Below are positions 52,198 to 61,378 of a stretch of DNA of 64,000 nt, one piece after another. The stretch comes from Alteribacter populi (lineage in GTDB: Bacteria; Bacillota; Bacilli; Bacillales; Salisediminibacteriaceae), in contig NZ_KZ293963.1 of NCBI RefSeq assembly GCF_002352765.1, positions 1,448,368 to 1,512,367 on the forward strand. The letters are read 5' to 3'. The notes below the pieces were generated by a model, which saw nothing but the letters and a program-made list of their open reading frames with translations, did no database searches and had not been told where the DNA came from. Each line of letters starts with the position of its first letter. Position 1 is the stretch's first letter. Position numbers and translations under genes: made by a program.

Positions 52198-52530
52198 TCA
52201 CCTCCTGTTTACTTGGATGTACTCTCCGTATTGTTCTTCCAGCATGGAAAATGATACGACGAGCCCTTCTAAGAGCAGCTGTACTTTCTCATACGTATCA
52301 TTCCCGAGATCACTCGGAACGTGACAGCGGAGAAAGCCACCTTCCTTCCCCATTTGTACAGGGAGTTCAAGTTTACAAAGCTCAGCTATTGCATTAATCG
52401 TTCCAAACGACAAAGCAGAGGCTGCGGCACACACAAGGTCGTGACCATGTGGACCGGAATCAGCATGTCCTTCCATCGTAAAGGAAGCTAAATGCTTATT
52501 TTCATTTCGCTCAATCGTTACTCTAATCAT
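52198..52530 (-). CDS. prp: Ribosomal-processing cysteine protease Prp
   Basis: 110 aa (YsxB). The catalytic dyad is His22 and Cys34, in EGHADSG and GHDLVCAAASAL. It removes the N-terminal extension of L27. It lies between rplU and rpmA, with 5 bp to rpmA, as in other Firmicutes. Confidence 0.95.
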   Translation of the reverse strand: MIRVTIERNENKHLASFTMEGHADSGPHGHDLVCAAASALSFGTINAIAELCKLELPVQMGKEGGFLRCHVPSDLGNDTYEKVQLLLEGLVVSFSMLEEQYGEYIQVNRR

Positions 52531-52543
52531 AAGAGCCCTCCGA

Positions 52544-52852
52544 TTAAACGGTGATTGAATTGATTGTAACTTTTGTGTAAGGTTGACGGTGTCCTTGCTT
52601 ACGACGGTAGTTCTTACGCTTCTTCATTTTGTAAACGATTGTCTTCTTTCCGCGGCCGTGTTTTTCAACTTTAGCAGAAACGGAAGCACCATCTACGAAT
52701 GGAGAACCAACTTTTGTTTCGTCACCACCGATTAGGATTACATGGTCAAACGTTACTGTTTCACCTTCAGCAGCGTCAAGCTTCTCAATGAAAACCTCTT
52801 GGCCTTCTTCCACTTTGACTTGCTTACCACCAGTTTCAATAATTGCGTACAT
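52544..52852 (-). CDS. rplU: 50S ribosomal protein L21
   Basis: 102 aa: MYAIIETGGKQVKVEEGQ start and RRKQGHRQPYTKVTI end, the L21 signature. AAGGAGGTGCGCATA precedes ATG. It heads the rplU-prp-rpmA operon and is preceded by an L21 leader. Confidence 0.97.
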   Translation of the reverse strand: MYAIIETGGKQVKVEEGQEVFIEKLDAAEGETVTFDHVILIGGDETKVGSPFVDGASVSAKVEKHGRGKKTIVYKMKKRKNYRRKQGHRQPYTKVTINSITV

Positions 52853-52861
52853 TATGCGCAC

Positions 52862-52975
52862 CTCCTTAAATACTCAGACTCGCCATTGCAGGTGCTTTCT
52901 ATCCCTAATAACTAGGGGCAGCTCGCTTATAACCTGATCTGTGCGGTTGTAGCTCTTTGGGTGCAACCAAACAAC
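52862..52975 (-). ncRNA. L21 leader RNA
   Basis: The region upstream of rplU on the minus strand contains GAGCTACAACCGCACAGATC and a GCCCCTAG/TTAGGG stem-loop, then AAGCACCTGCAATGGCGAG before the ribosome binding site, as in the Firmicutes L21 leader. It probably mediates feedback by L21. Boundaries are approximate. Confidence 0.65.
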
Positions 52976-53034
52976 TAACAAGAAACATCATATCATAGCA
53001 CAAGAATCGGTGTCAATTCTGTTTTGTGACAGCA

Positions 53035-54531
53035 TCAACTGCTTTCTGTCGCTCTCTTATAAAACGCTTCGACATCTTTTTTACCTGCTAACAAACGAAC
53101 AGCAAAACCTTCTCTTGCCAAGCCACTCACTTCCCGGTAAAAAACAGTGAGACCCGTTGCGCGCTCTAGCTGTTTCACATAACTGCCTCCTTCAAGATAT
53201 CGTGCGAGCGCTTCACTTACATCAACCATCGCCGCTTCCACGTTGTCATCTGATTCAAGAAATTCCCTTTCCAATGCAAAATATTGTGCTTGTCCCGATT
53301 TGACACTCCCTTGTCCATCACAAGCTGAACAAGTTTCAAGTAACCGATTTGCAACCGTGGAGCGCGATTTTTTCCTCGTCATTTCTACCAGTCCTAATTG
53401 CGTAAAGCCAATGACATTTGTACGTGTCCGGTCTTTTACCACCGCTTGCTTTAACGCTGTTAGAACCTCTCGCTTGCTCTCTTCTTTTTCCATATCGATA
53501 AAATCAATGAGGATGATCCCGCCGATATCCCGTAACCGCAGCTGTTCAGCGACTGCAACAGCCGCTTCTCGGTTCGCTTTAACGACCGTATCCTCGAGTG
53601 TCGTTTTCCCGGTAAACTTCCCCGTGTTCACATCGATAACCGTCATCGCTTCGGTTTCGTCAATCACAAGATGTCCACCATTTTTCAGCCACACTTTTTG
53701 ATTGAATACACGCTCAAGCTTTTTTTCTAGATGATAAGTAGAAAAAATCCCTTCCTTATCTGTGTGCATCACCAGTTGCGCCTGATTTAATTCGTTCATC
53801 TTCATCCAGCGCTTCAAAAACAGATAATCCTCATGATTATCGGTAACAATCTTCGTCTCTGGGTGGTGAGAATAGTTCCGAGCAATTTGATGAAGCATGG
53901 ATCCTTCTTCAAAAATCAAAGCAGGCGCAGATTTGCTTTTTCCTTTTTGCAAGCTTTCTTGAAAAAGCTCACGCAAAACGTTAAGCTCTTGTTCGACTTG
54001 CTTCATTTGAAGCTCTCTTGCAGCTGTTCTTATAATGATACCTTCAGGTCTTCTAACCGTTTCTTGACCAAAAGCGCGCCACTCTTTTCTCAAATCTTCA
54101 TCTCCAAGACGTTTCGAGACTGCAACATAATCTGAAAACGGTAAGTAAACAATCGTTTGTCCCGGAAGCTGAATATATTCCGACAAGCGCGGCCCCTTCG
54201 TACTCATTTCTTCTTTCATCACCTGAACGAGCACTTCCTGTCCTTCGGTAATACACTCTGAAATCGTATACGTCTCTGCTTTATCTTCTTGAGACTGTTT
54301 TCTGTTTGAAGCTTTCACATCATTTATATGTAGGTACCCGTCTTTTCCGATTGCAAGATTCACAAAAGCCGCTTCCATACCCGGCAATACTTTCGTAACT
54401 CTTCCTTTATAAATGTCCCCAACCTTAGCTTGCATTTGCGGAGATTCGACGAACCACTCGACCACTTGACCTTGATCGAGAATAGCGCCGCGCTTTTCTT
54501 CTGTTATCGTATTTAAAATAATGTCATACAC
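53035..54531 (-). CDS. rng: Ribonuclease G/E family endoribonuclease
   Basis: 498 aa. An S1-type domain at ~35-100 (GDIYKGRVTKVLPGMEAAFVN), then the RNase H-like and DNase I-like catalytic region with metal Asp residues in VIDVNTGKF and LIDFIDM, and the zinc-link-like TCSACDGQG. It acts in RNA processing and decay. The GTG start follows GGAG. It lies just upstream of rplU, between spoIVFB and the ribosomal operon. Confidence 0.92.
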   Translation of the reverse strand: MYDIILNTITEEKRGAILDQGQVVEWFVESPQMQAKVGDIYKGRVTKVLPGMEAAFVNLAIGKDGYLHINDVKASNRKQSQEDKAETYTISECITEGQEVLVQVMKEEMSTKGPRLSEYIQLPGQTIVYLPFSDYVAVSKRLGDEDLRKEWRAFGQETVRRPEGIIIRTAARELQMKQVEQELNVLRELFQESLQKGKSKSAPALIFEEGSMLHQIARNYSHHPETKIVTDNHEDYLFLKRWMKMNELNQAQLVMHTDKEGIFSTYHLEKKLERVFNQKVWLKNGGHLVIDETEAMTVIDVNTGKFTGKTTLEDTVVKANREAAVAVAEQLRLRDIGGIILIDFIDMEKEESKREVLTALKQAVVKDRTRTNVIGFTQLGLVEMTRKKSRSTVANRLLETCSACDGQGSVKSGQAQYFALEREFLESDDNVEAAMVDVSEALARYLEGGSYVKQLERATGLTVFYREVSGLAREGFAVRLLAGKKDVEAFYKRATESS

Positions 54532-54605
54532 AGCTTGTCGCTCCGTTTCTTTTAATAATTATCACTATTATACATCACTGAAAGAAACTACGCTTTTAGG
54601 TGACT

Positions 54606-54665
54606 CCAGCTATTAAGAAAAACAGCGAAAGCCTCAAGGATGTTTTTCCCTTGAGACGAGCTGGC
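54606..54665. repeat. Dispersed CTCAAGGAT...CTTGAG repeat, second copy
   Basis: AAGAAAAACAGCG, then AAGCCTCAAGGATGTTTTTC and CCTTGAGACGAG. Matches the first half of 44836-44920. Confidence 0.55.
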
Positions 54666-54689
54666 CACTCTAAGATTTCTAACTCTAAA

Positions 54690-54885
54690 TAGAGGCTACT
54701 GAATAAGTAGCATACGCCTACATGGCAAGAGGGTATACTCCTTCTCATGGAGAGAATCTGCAAGAAAATAACGCTCCTTTTGCCAAAAACCTTACACTTG
54801 AATGGGATAAGCAAGTGGTGCTGCTGCAATGGCGGAAAGCGCAGCCATGGAAGATTTGAGTTCTAGCGTTATTCAGTAATCCCTA
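54690..54885. mobile_element. ~195-bp MITE-like element, copy A
   Basis: Ends TAGAGGCTACTGAATAA and, reversed, TAGGGATTACTGAATAA (14 of 17 match). Internal blocks GTAGCATACGCC, CTCATGGAGAGAATCT and TTTGAGTTCTAG are shared with copy B at 61379-61572. No target duplication is clear. Confidence 0.72.
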
Positions 54886-54904
54886 AATAAAAGACGCCTT
54901 CTCA

Positions 54905-55750
54905 CTAGGAGAAGATCGTCTCAATTGATAGCAACCTTTTCTTTTCATCAAAATAAGCTTCTAGTGCTTTTTTTTCTTCCAACGTTTTTCCGGACTGTTT
55001 TAAAATAATCACGTGACTGCAGTCCCGACGTAACGCTTTCATTACTTGCTGAATCCGTTCATCACCCTGTACGAAAATCGGGCGGATCCTTTTAACTGAA
55101 GAAACTGCTTTTTTCTCAACTCGCTCGATTAAAAAACGCATAAAAATAAAATGCCGTTGTTTCCATTCTAAATAATGGTGAACCGCTAGAAAACTCAACA
55201 CAACCAAAAGATTTAAATGAAACGGAAGTAGTGTCAATGCTACAATCCAAAATAAACTTAAACAAAAAAGTGAAAAATAAAACGATCCGTAAAACGCATC
55301 GCGATAAGGGAAAATAGCTGTTTGCAGAGAAAAAAACAATTTACCTCCATCCAAAGGCTTGATCGGTAATAAATTAAAACCGAGAATCGTGACATTATGA
55401 AAAAGAAATATCGAATGATCAGCTGCCGTCCACCAATCAAAATGTAACAGCCCATAACTTAGAGCAATCAACCACAAATGCTGGAGGGGACCCGCGACAA
55501 TCACAAGAACCTCTTCCTTCACTGGCCGGTTCCCATACTCCTCTGTTTCTGCTACGCCGCCGAACGGCAAGAGTTCTACCTTCGTCAATCGCCAGTCGTA
55601 GTGTTTCGCCATTAACGCATGTCCCATTTCATGAACAAATACGATTAGAAACATCATCACCACTTCTTTAAAGTAACCCGTAATCACACCGGAACCGAGT
55701 ACTAGCCAGAATAGCGGATGGATTTTAACGACTTTTAATACATTAATCAA
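54905..55750 (-). CDS. spoIVFB: Stage IV sporulation protein FB, intramembrane metalloprotease
   Basis: 281 aa. Site-2-protease family: the zinc motif HEMGHALMAKH, and the third ligand in LLPIKPLDGGKLF. It cleaves pro-sigma-K in the forespore outer membrane during sporulation. It starts at TTG inside the last codons of spoIVFA (8-bp overlap). The C-terminal ~90 residues are a CBS-like soluble region. Confidence 0.93.
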   Translation of the reverse strand: MINVLKVVKIHPLFWLVLGSGVITGYFKEVVMMFLIVFVHEMGHALMAKHYDWRLTKVELLPFGGVAETEEYGNRPVKEEVLVIVAGPLQHLWLIALSYGLLHFDWWTAADHSIFLFHNVTILGFNLLPIKPLDGGKLFFSLQTAIFPYRDAFYGSFYFSLFCLSLFWIVALTLLPFHLNLLVVLSFLAVHHYLEWKQRHFIFMRFLIERVEKKAVSSVKRIRPIFVQGDERIQQVMKALRRDCSHVIILKQSGKTLEEKKALEAYFDEKKRLLSIETIFS

Positions 55751-56561
55751 GTGTTATCACATCAATAGGGTCGATAAAGATATCGTCTTCTTTCAAGGCA
55801 AAATAATAGACACCTACAGATTCATTATCCTCAGCAGGAGACACATAACCAATAAGGTCACCAGCTTCGACGTGATCATATAAATTGACTTGGATATCAT
55901 CGAGCATTCCGTACCAGGATTCTCCCCCATTATAGTGACTTACAACAACTGTTTTCCCCCACTCTCCTGCTTCATCTTCTCCTACAAAACGAATGGTTCC
56001 CCCTCGAACCGCCTCAACCGATTCCTCGAGACTTGTCTCAACATAAATTCCTCTGCCATTTTGTTCAAACGATTCAGCAATCGTACCTGTAGCAGGTAGG
56101 GCGGAGGCGATATCGATCTCACTTTCACCATCTTCTAATGGAGCCGGAGCTACTTCAAGTGTTGGAGGAACAAGAGCTAAAGGACGACCAAACTGCTCTT
56201 CATACCAACCAGAAACTGCCGCAAACTCAAACTCTTGATTAAAAGATTGGTGAACAAACTGTCTCGCCCCGTCAAGTTGTCCATTCGGCAAGCTAAATAA
56301 TACGCCAATGCCAAGCATTAAACAAACGCTGGCAAGCACTTGGAATAACACAAACTCCTTTTTAAAAAAAGGTTCAGAGCGATCCTTTGAAAAAGGACGG
56401 TGCTGATAATAATCAGTCTCCTCTCGTGATTCATCGTGTCGATGGAACCACGGTGGTGAGGCAGGCCCTTGCCGCTCTCCTTCCCTTAACCTCCCTGGTG
56501 ACTGGCGGCGCTTGCGTTTTGCATCCATCTTTTTTCTAATCTTCTCCACTCTATTTGCCAT
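55743..56561 (-). CDS. spoIVFA: Stage IV sporulation protein FA
   Basis: 272 aa. A basic N-terminus (KKMDAKRKRRQSPGR), one membrane helix at about 80-97, and a C-terminal LytM/M23-like domain (GGTIRFVGEDEAGEWGKTVV, HVEAGDLIGYV) that appears to lack catalytic zinc residues. It holds and inhibits SpoIVFB with BofA. ATG 56561 follows GGGGGAGAG. Forms an operon with spoIVFB. Confidence 0.9.
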   Translation of the reverse strand: MANRVEKIRKKMDAKRKRRQSPGRLREGERQGPASPPWFHRHDESREETDYYQHRPFSKDRSEPFFKKEFVLFQVLASVCLMLGIGVLFSLPNGQLDGARQFVHQSFNQEFEFAAVSGWYEEQFGRPLALVPPTLEVAPAPLEDGESEIDIASALPATGTIAESFEQNGRGIYVETSLEESVEAVRGGTIRFVGEDEAGEWGKTVVVSHYNGGESWYGMLDDIQVNLYDHVEAGDLIGYVSPAEDNESVGVYYFALKEDDIFIDPIDVITLD

Positions 56562-56807
56562 AACTCTCCCCCACTTCATTCAACCGGTAATGTATCACTC
56601 GTTAAGTTAATAAGTCCGTTTGTCTCATGATTGTTACACTATATGACTTGTCCGGCGTGAATATGCGAGAGATAGAGAGCTTCCATAGTAAAAAAACGAC
56701 TTTCATTCGAACTGTACTTTAATTTAATGGTACTGTTCTAACCAAATACATAAAAATGAAATAACCTGTCTAAGCTTCCGGTCCTTTATATCTCCTCACT
56801 TTTGTGA

Positions 56808-57824
56808 TCATAGCTTCCACTCGAACCATCTACCGTGACCATCCGTTTTCCCAATCGTATGTTGGTTACGGGTGCCATCGATAAAATAATCAAGGTGAAG
56901 CTTCCCATCTGACATGTTGTTATATAGATGGAAAACGTCTCGCCTTCTTCCAATTTCATTGATCGTATCCATGAGTTTTTGCTTCACTTCATTCGGCATC
57001 TGATTTGCGACATGCGTATGGAAAATGCAAAGAGCGGAGTCGTTCGGGACTTGCGCTGCAATCTCTGGAAGTAATGTAACACCGTCTCCTTCAATTAGCG
57101 TAACGGGTTTTTCTTTCATGAATGAAGCAGCATTCTCAAATAGTTCAAACCTTTCCTTGTGTTCGGGCCAGATTAGCGACTTGAGCCATATGTAATCTTT
57201 TGTATTATTCAAATCATTGAGGTGCAAATCTACTCCTATTCTCTCAGCTACCGGAGGGCTTTGCGGCAAAAGGAATAGAGGGTCCTTTGATCTAGAGGTG
57301 ATTCGCACATTAGAGTGAGGGGCTCCATAAACGCGCTCGCTCCCGTAAGAATAACAATACTGATCCCACAACAGCTGAAGGCCTGCACTTGTCCCGATTT
57401 CTATCAATGATAAAGGCCTCTTCACTTTTTCAAAAATAAAGCAAAAGGTCGGATAAAGATAAGCGCAGCGCGTGATTTCATTGGTTTGGACCCGCTTTGT
57501 ATTGAGTATAGAAATGATCTCTCGTTTATTCTGCTTACAGAAGTCTTTGAAGTGAGGTAAGGCATCGTCTATTTCGCGGGGAGGGTTTGTGATGCTTGGA
57601 TAATAGTGCTTTAGGGAATGTTCGTTTCCTTTGAGGAGAAGATAATGAACGGCACTGAGAAATAAGTTCGGAATGGGCTGCCCTTCCTGAGCATGTGATG
57701 CAATTTCAAGCAAGTCGTCATCTTCAGCAGTGTGGTGCGACAAGTATTCATATAACGCACTAGAGCCGCGGCATTCATGATTGGCAAAGTCGTCAAATCG
57801 TTGCGATATTTGAACTTTTTCCAT
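56808..57824 (-). CDS. DUF2332 family protein
   Basis: 338 aa. It matches DUF2332: SALYEYLSHHTAEDDDLLEI near the start, PNLFLSAVHYLLL, and then a Rossmann-like SLIEIGTSAGLQLLWDQY block resembling a methyltransferase core. VTLIEGDGVTLLPEI and LCIFHTHVANQMP follow. Catalytic function is unknown. AAGGAGGATAAG precedes ATG. Next to a HAD gene 24 bp upstream of its stop on the same strand. Confidence 0.82.
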   Translation of the reverse strand: MEKVQISQRFDDFANHECRGSSALYEYLSHHTAEDDDLLEIASHAQEGQPIPNLFLSAVHYLLLKGNEHSLKHYYPSITNPPREIDDALPHFKDFCKQNKREIISILNTKRVQTNEITRCAYLYPTFCFIFEKVKRPLSLIEIGTSAGLQLLWDQYCYSYGSERVYGAPHSNVRITSRSKDPLFLLPQSPPVAERIGVDLHLNDLNNTKDYIWLKSLIWPEHKERFELFENAASFMKEKPVTLIEGDGVTLLPEIAAQVPNDSALCIFHTHVANQMPNEVKQKLMDTINEIGRRRDVFHLYNNMSDGKLHLDYFIDGTRNQHTIGKTDGHGRWFEWKL

Positions 57825-57848
57825 CTTATCCTCCTTGGCGCAATTATT

Positions 57849-58622
57849 TTAAAAATGCTTCTTCAACGCATGATAGACACCATCTTCATCGTTTGATAAC
57901 GTTACATCATTGGCAATTCTTTTTACATCCTCTGGTGCATTTCCCATTGCGATGCCTAAGCCTGCGTATTCAAGCATGTCTAGGTCGTTATAATAGTCAC
58001 CAATGGCTATCATTTCTGAAGGTAGAATATTTAACTGCTTCATTACTTTCTTTAAGCTGCTCGTTTTACTTGATTCCGGATGAATATATTCTTTGAAAAA
58101 CGGATTGTCTACTTTCCTCCGTAAATTTGCGCATTCGATCTCCTGCCAACCACTGACTTTTCTATTATCTGAAATCGTGAATTTCATAACATTTTCTTTT
58201 AACTGCAGCACATCGTCGTGGAATGTGTGACGGATCTCGTGTTGCTTATGGATTTCCGCTTGATGGTCATACAACAACTCTACAAAATAGTCGTAGGCTG
58301 TGCACACGGAAAAGTGAATCCGATGCTTCCGGCAATAGCGAATAAGAGGTTCTAACTCATGAATAGAATACGAGAATTCATCGATTAATTCCTTCGTATC
58401 AGTCTTAATCGTCGCTGCACCGTCGTTGGAAACGAGCACTCCTTTATATTCCAATTGGTCAATAATCCATTCGGTTTGCATAAAATACCTTCCCGTTGCA
58501 ATTACTATCGTAACACCTGCTTCTTCCGCTTCCCTCACAATCTCCACATGCTTTTCAGGTAATTGCCCTTGACTATTTAGTAATGTACCATCTAAGTCTA
58601 ACGCTACTAGTTTGTACTTCAG
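57849..58622 (-). CDS. Cof-type HAD-IIB phosphatase
   Basis: 257 aa. HAD motif I VALDLDGTLLNS, motif II VIATGRYF, motif III Lys in SSLKKVMKQL and motif IV AIGDYYNDLDML; a C2-type cap lies between. It should dephosphorylate sugar phosphates or flavin-like substrates. The best-supported start is CTG 58622, eight bases after GAGGAG and giving MKYKLVALDLDG; the GTG nine bases upstream overlaps the binding site. Confidence 0.85.
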   Translation of the reverse strand: MKYKLVALDLDGTLLNSQGQLPEKHVEIVREAEEAGVTIVIATGRYFMQTEWIIDQLEYKGVLVSNDGAATIKTDTKELIDEFSYSIHELEPLIRYCRKHRIHFSVCTAYDYFVELLYDHQAEIHKQHEIRHTFHDDVLQLKENVMKFTISDNRKVSGWQEIECANLRRKVDNPFFKEYIHPESSKTSSLKKVMKQLNILPSEMIAIGDYYNDLDMLEYAGLGIAMGNAPEDVKRIANDVTLSNDEDGVYHALKKHF

Positions 58623-58721
58623 GTTGATCACTCCTCGCCAAAGCAATGACTAGTCAGAAAATTCCTATACTTGTAATTTTAACATAAAATCCAACTCAAT
58701 TATCGCGTGTAAAATCTTGAA

Positions 58722-58770
58722 GAAAACTTGGCTTACCGCCAAGCTAATGGCGGAAGCCTTAGTTGAACTT
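58722..58770. repeat. Short palindromic dispersed repeat, copy 2
   Basis: GAAAACTTGGCTTACCGCC, a loop, and GGCGGAAGCCTTAGTTGAAC. Same family as 8257-8302. It lies in the 400-bp gap between the HAD and yhaQ genes. Confidence 0.65.
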
Positions 58771-58777
58771 AAAGTAT

Positions 58778-58816
58778 AAAAAAAACAGCCCTGCTCCATT
58801 ACCGGAAAAAGGCTGC
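58778..58816 (-). terminator. Possible terminator hairpin
   Basis: On the minus strand CAGCC and GGCTG close a stem whose interior includes TCC/GGA, followed by TTTTTTTT. The stem is weak, and no gene ends directly upstream. Confidence 0.4.
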
Positions 58817-59028
58817 GTAAATGATTGATCACGTATTACTGATTTTGCAAAAGCTGAAAAGTCATCTAAATCGGAATCCAATATGTAAATTTCACAGATT
58901 ACTGTGTAACTTTTTAAAATAAAGCAGATTGTGAAACTTTTTGACCTCCTACAATGTATATATTAGTTGTATGGATTTTGATCAATCTTCATCTTCTATT
59001 TAATGAACGACTAGAAAAGGAGCGCTAT

Positions 59029-59961
59029 ATGGAACCAGTATTGAGTATTCATCAGTTAGGCAAATCGTTTAAAGACAAGCAAATCATTAAAGACATCACC
59101 TTTAACGTACATAAAGGTGAAATTATGGCCGTTCTTGGTCCCAATGGAGCTGGGAAATCGACAACGATTCGAAATATTATGGGGATTATGTATCCTGATG
59201 AAGGAGCGGTTCAATTTCACAACCACGCATCTAAGGAAATTCCTCGTCATAAAATCGGTTATTTACCTGAAGAACGAGGGCTTTATAAGAGCGTAAAAGT
59301 GATGGATGTATTGCTTTATTTTGCAGAGCTAAAAGACTATCCGTTAAAGAAAGCAAAAGAACGAGCTCTTACCTATTTGGAAAAATTCGACCTAAAAGGC
59401 AAAGAAAAAAGTCCTATTGAAGAACTTTCCAAAGGGATGGGGCAAAAAGTTCAGTTTATCGCATCAATCATTCACGAGCCCGAACTGCTTATTTTAGACG
59501 AACCTTTCTCTGGACTTGACCCTGTCAGTCAGGAATTGTTTAAAAAAGAAATCAAAGCGTTGGCGGATAACGGGACGGCGATTTTACTTTCCTCCCATCA
59601 AATGAATCTCGTAGAAGAGCTTTGCGACAGGTTATTTATGATCCACCGTGGTAAGAAGGTGATTTATGGAACGATGGATGAAGTGAAATCTCAATACGCC
59701 AACTTCAAGTGCACGCTTAAAGGTGAAAATGACCTTTCAGAGTTAGAACGCCTACCTGAAGTCCAGCATGTTGAGCATAGCGGCGACGTTTTTGTTCTTC
59801 ATTTAACGAAGGACGTAAACATCCCACGTTGGTTAAAGCAACTACCTGACGAATTATCCGTACATGAGCTGTCCATCGACCGGATCTCCTTACATGAAAT
59901 ATTCATAGGAATTGCAACAGATAGATTAGGTGAAAAGGAGGCCGATTTACATGCGGAATAG
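59029..59961 (+). CDS. yhaQ: ABC transporter ATP-binding protein (YhaQ/NatA type)
   Basis: 310 aa. Walker A GPNGAGKSTTIRN, signature LSKGMGQKVQFIAS, Walker B LLILDEPFSGLD. The C-terminal ~90 residues are an extra beta domain as in NatA-type exporters. Works with the next gene, which overlaps its end by 11 bp. YhaQ-YhaP is linked to sodium efflux in B. subtilis (similarity call). AAAAGGAG precedes ATG 59029. Confidence 0.88.
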   Translation: MEPVLSIHQLGKSFKDKQIIKDITFNVHKGEIMAVLGPNGAGKSTTIRNIMGIMYPDEGAVQFHNHASKEIPRHKIGYLPEERGLYKSVKVMDVLLYFAELKDYPLKKAKERALTYLEKFDLKGKEKSPIEELSKGMGQKVQFIASIIHEPELLILDEPFSGLDPVSQELFKKEIKALADNGTAILLSSHQMNLVEELCDRLFMIHRGKKVIYGTMDEVKSQYANFKCTLKGENDLSELERLPEVQHVEHSGDVFVLHLTKDVNIPRWLKQLPDELSVHELSIDRISLHEIFIGIATDRLGEKEADLHAE

Positions 59962-61195
59962 TCGAAAAGTCGCGAAATGGGAAATTAAACGAAACATGAT
60001 GAATAAGTCTTTTCTTATTTCACTCTTTTTAACGCCAGCTCTTTTCCTACTCTTTTTTACGATTCCCATCCTCTTTCAATCGGATGATGAGCAAGGTAAC
60101 GTTACTGTCTATGTAAATGACGAGCTCGGGGTGTGGGACGAAGCGTCCTCGATGCTTGATCATGAAAATATGAATGTAATTACTGATCCCCCTTTTGAAG
60201 GTGAAGAAAGTATCGTAGAAGAGCTCAGGGAATTAGAAGAAGCGGCTTACTTATCGATAACAGAGAATTCCTTAGCCGATGGAGAGGTACCGGTGTATTT
60301 AACAGACGACGTGGATGAAATGTTCGCCTTCCAGTTTAATGCACTAGAAGTTCCTCTCCGGCAAATTCAACTTGAAAGTTTAGGGCTTTCAGGTGAAGAA
60401 GCTAGTATCGCTGCACACGGTGTCGGCATTTCACCTGTCTCAGTCAACGAAATGGCACCCTCAGATGGAGATGAGTCCGGTGGAGCTGCTGAAGCTGCGG
60501 AGACAGATCCTTTCGAAAGACTTGTGCCAGGACTATTTGCAGGATTAATTCTCTTTTCTGTTGTTATTACCGGGATGATGATATTCCAAAGTGCTTCTCA
60601 GGAGAAAAAAGAGAAAGTCGCTGAAATGGTCTTATCATCAGTAACGCCAACTGAGCTCATGCAAGGGAAGATTCTCGGGTATTTCGTCCTCGGAATCGTT
60701 CAAGTGTCTGTATGGCTCACTATCGCCTTGCCAATCGTCCAATGGCGGACGGATATTCCTGTTTTCGACTATTTGTTTGTCCCAGAATTATTGATCCTTG
60801 TTTTCATTGCGGTTGCAGGATATCTACTATTTGCATCTTTGTTCGTAAGCCTCGGTGCTACCGTCGAAGATATGAATACATCGAGCAACTTCCAAGGAAT
60901 CGTCATGATGCTTCCGTGGGTGCCCTTTATTCTTATCGCACCGATTTTATCCGACCCAGGTGGCTTGGTCGCTCAAGCAGGAACATTCTTCCCACTAACG
61001 TCTCCAGGCGTCATGCTCATTCGCCTGTCCATAATGGAAGAATGGCCTTGGCTAGAAATTATCATCGCTTTAGTTGTTCTCCTCTTTAGCATTTGGCTAC
61101 TAATGAAATTAGCCGGTAAGATCTTTAAGACAGGAATACTAATGTACGGAAAAAATGCGACACCACAAGAAATCTGGAAGTGGATTAGGCATTAA
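59951..61195 (+). CDS. yhaP: ABC transporter permease (YhaP/NatB type)
   Basis: 414 aa. An N-terminal helix, a large outside domain to about residue 195 (acidic, EEDEQGNVTVYVNDEL-type), then about five helices (LVPGLFAGLILFSVVITGMM, MLPWVPFILIAP). ABC-2 exporter architecture. With YhaQ it should export sodium or an organic molecule, useful in a salty or alkaline setting. AAAAGGAGG precedes ATG 59951. Confidence 0.88.
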   Translation: MRNSRKVAKWEIKRNMMNKSFLISLFLTPALFLLFFTIPILFQSDDEQGNVTVYVNDELGVWDEASSMLDHENMNVITDPPFEGEESIVEELRELEEAAYLSITENSLADGEVPVYLTDDVDEMFAFQFNALEVPLRQIQLESLGLSGEEASIAAHGVGISPVSVNEMAPSDGDESGGAAEAAETDPFERLVPGLFAGLILFSVVITGMMIFQSASQEKKEKVAEMVLSSVTPTELMQGKILGYFVLGIVQVSVWLTIALPIVQWRTDIPVFDYLFVPELLILVFIAVAGYLLFASLFVSLGATVEDMNTSSNFQGIVMMLPWVPFILIAPILSDPGGLVAQAGTFFPLTSPGVMLIRLSIMEEWPWLEIIIALVVLLFSIWLLMKLAGKIFKTGILMYGKNATPQEIWKWIRH

Positions 61196-61203
61196 TTAGA
61201 TAG

Positions 61204-61248
61204 AAAAAAGAGCTTGGGGCAGTTTTTATGCCCCAGGCTCTTTTGTAT
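61204..61248 (+). terminator. Terminator of yhaQP
   Basis: AAAAGAGC-TGGGGC pairs with GCCCCA-GCTCTTTT around a T-rich loop, with a T-run after it. Confidence 0.85.
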
Positions 61249-61378
61249 AAAATATCCAACTAACTAGATGCAGTTAATTCTATTAGTTTTTGAATCTATT
61301 GCGACTAGTTCGACAGTGTAAAATGTTAATGACATTTAACGTGACGACCTCTTTCATGAACAACATATTTTCCATAAG

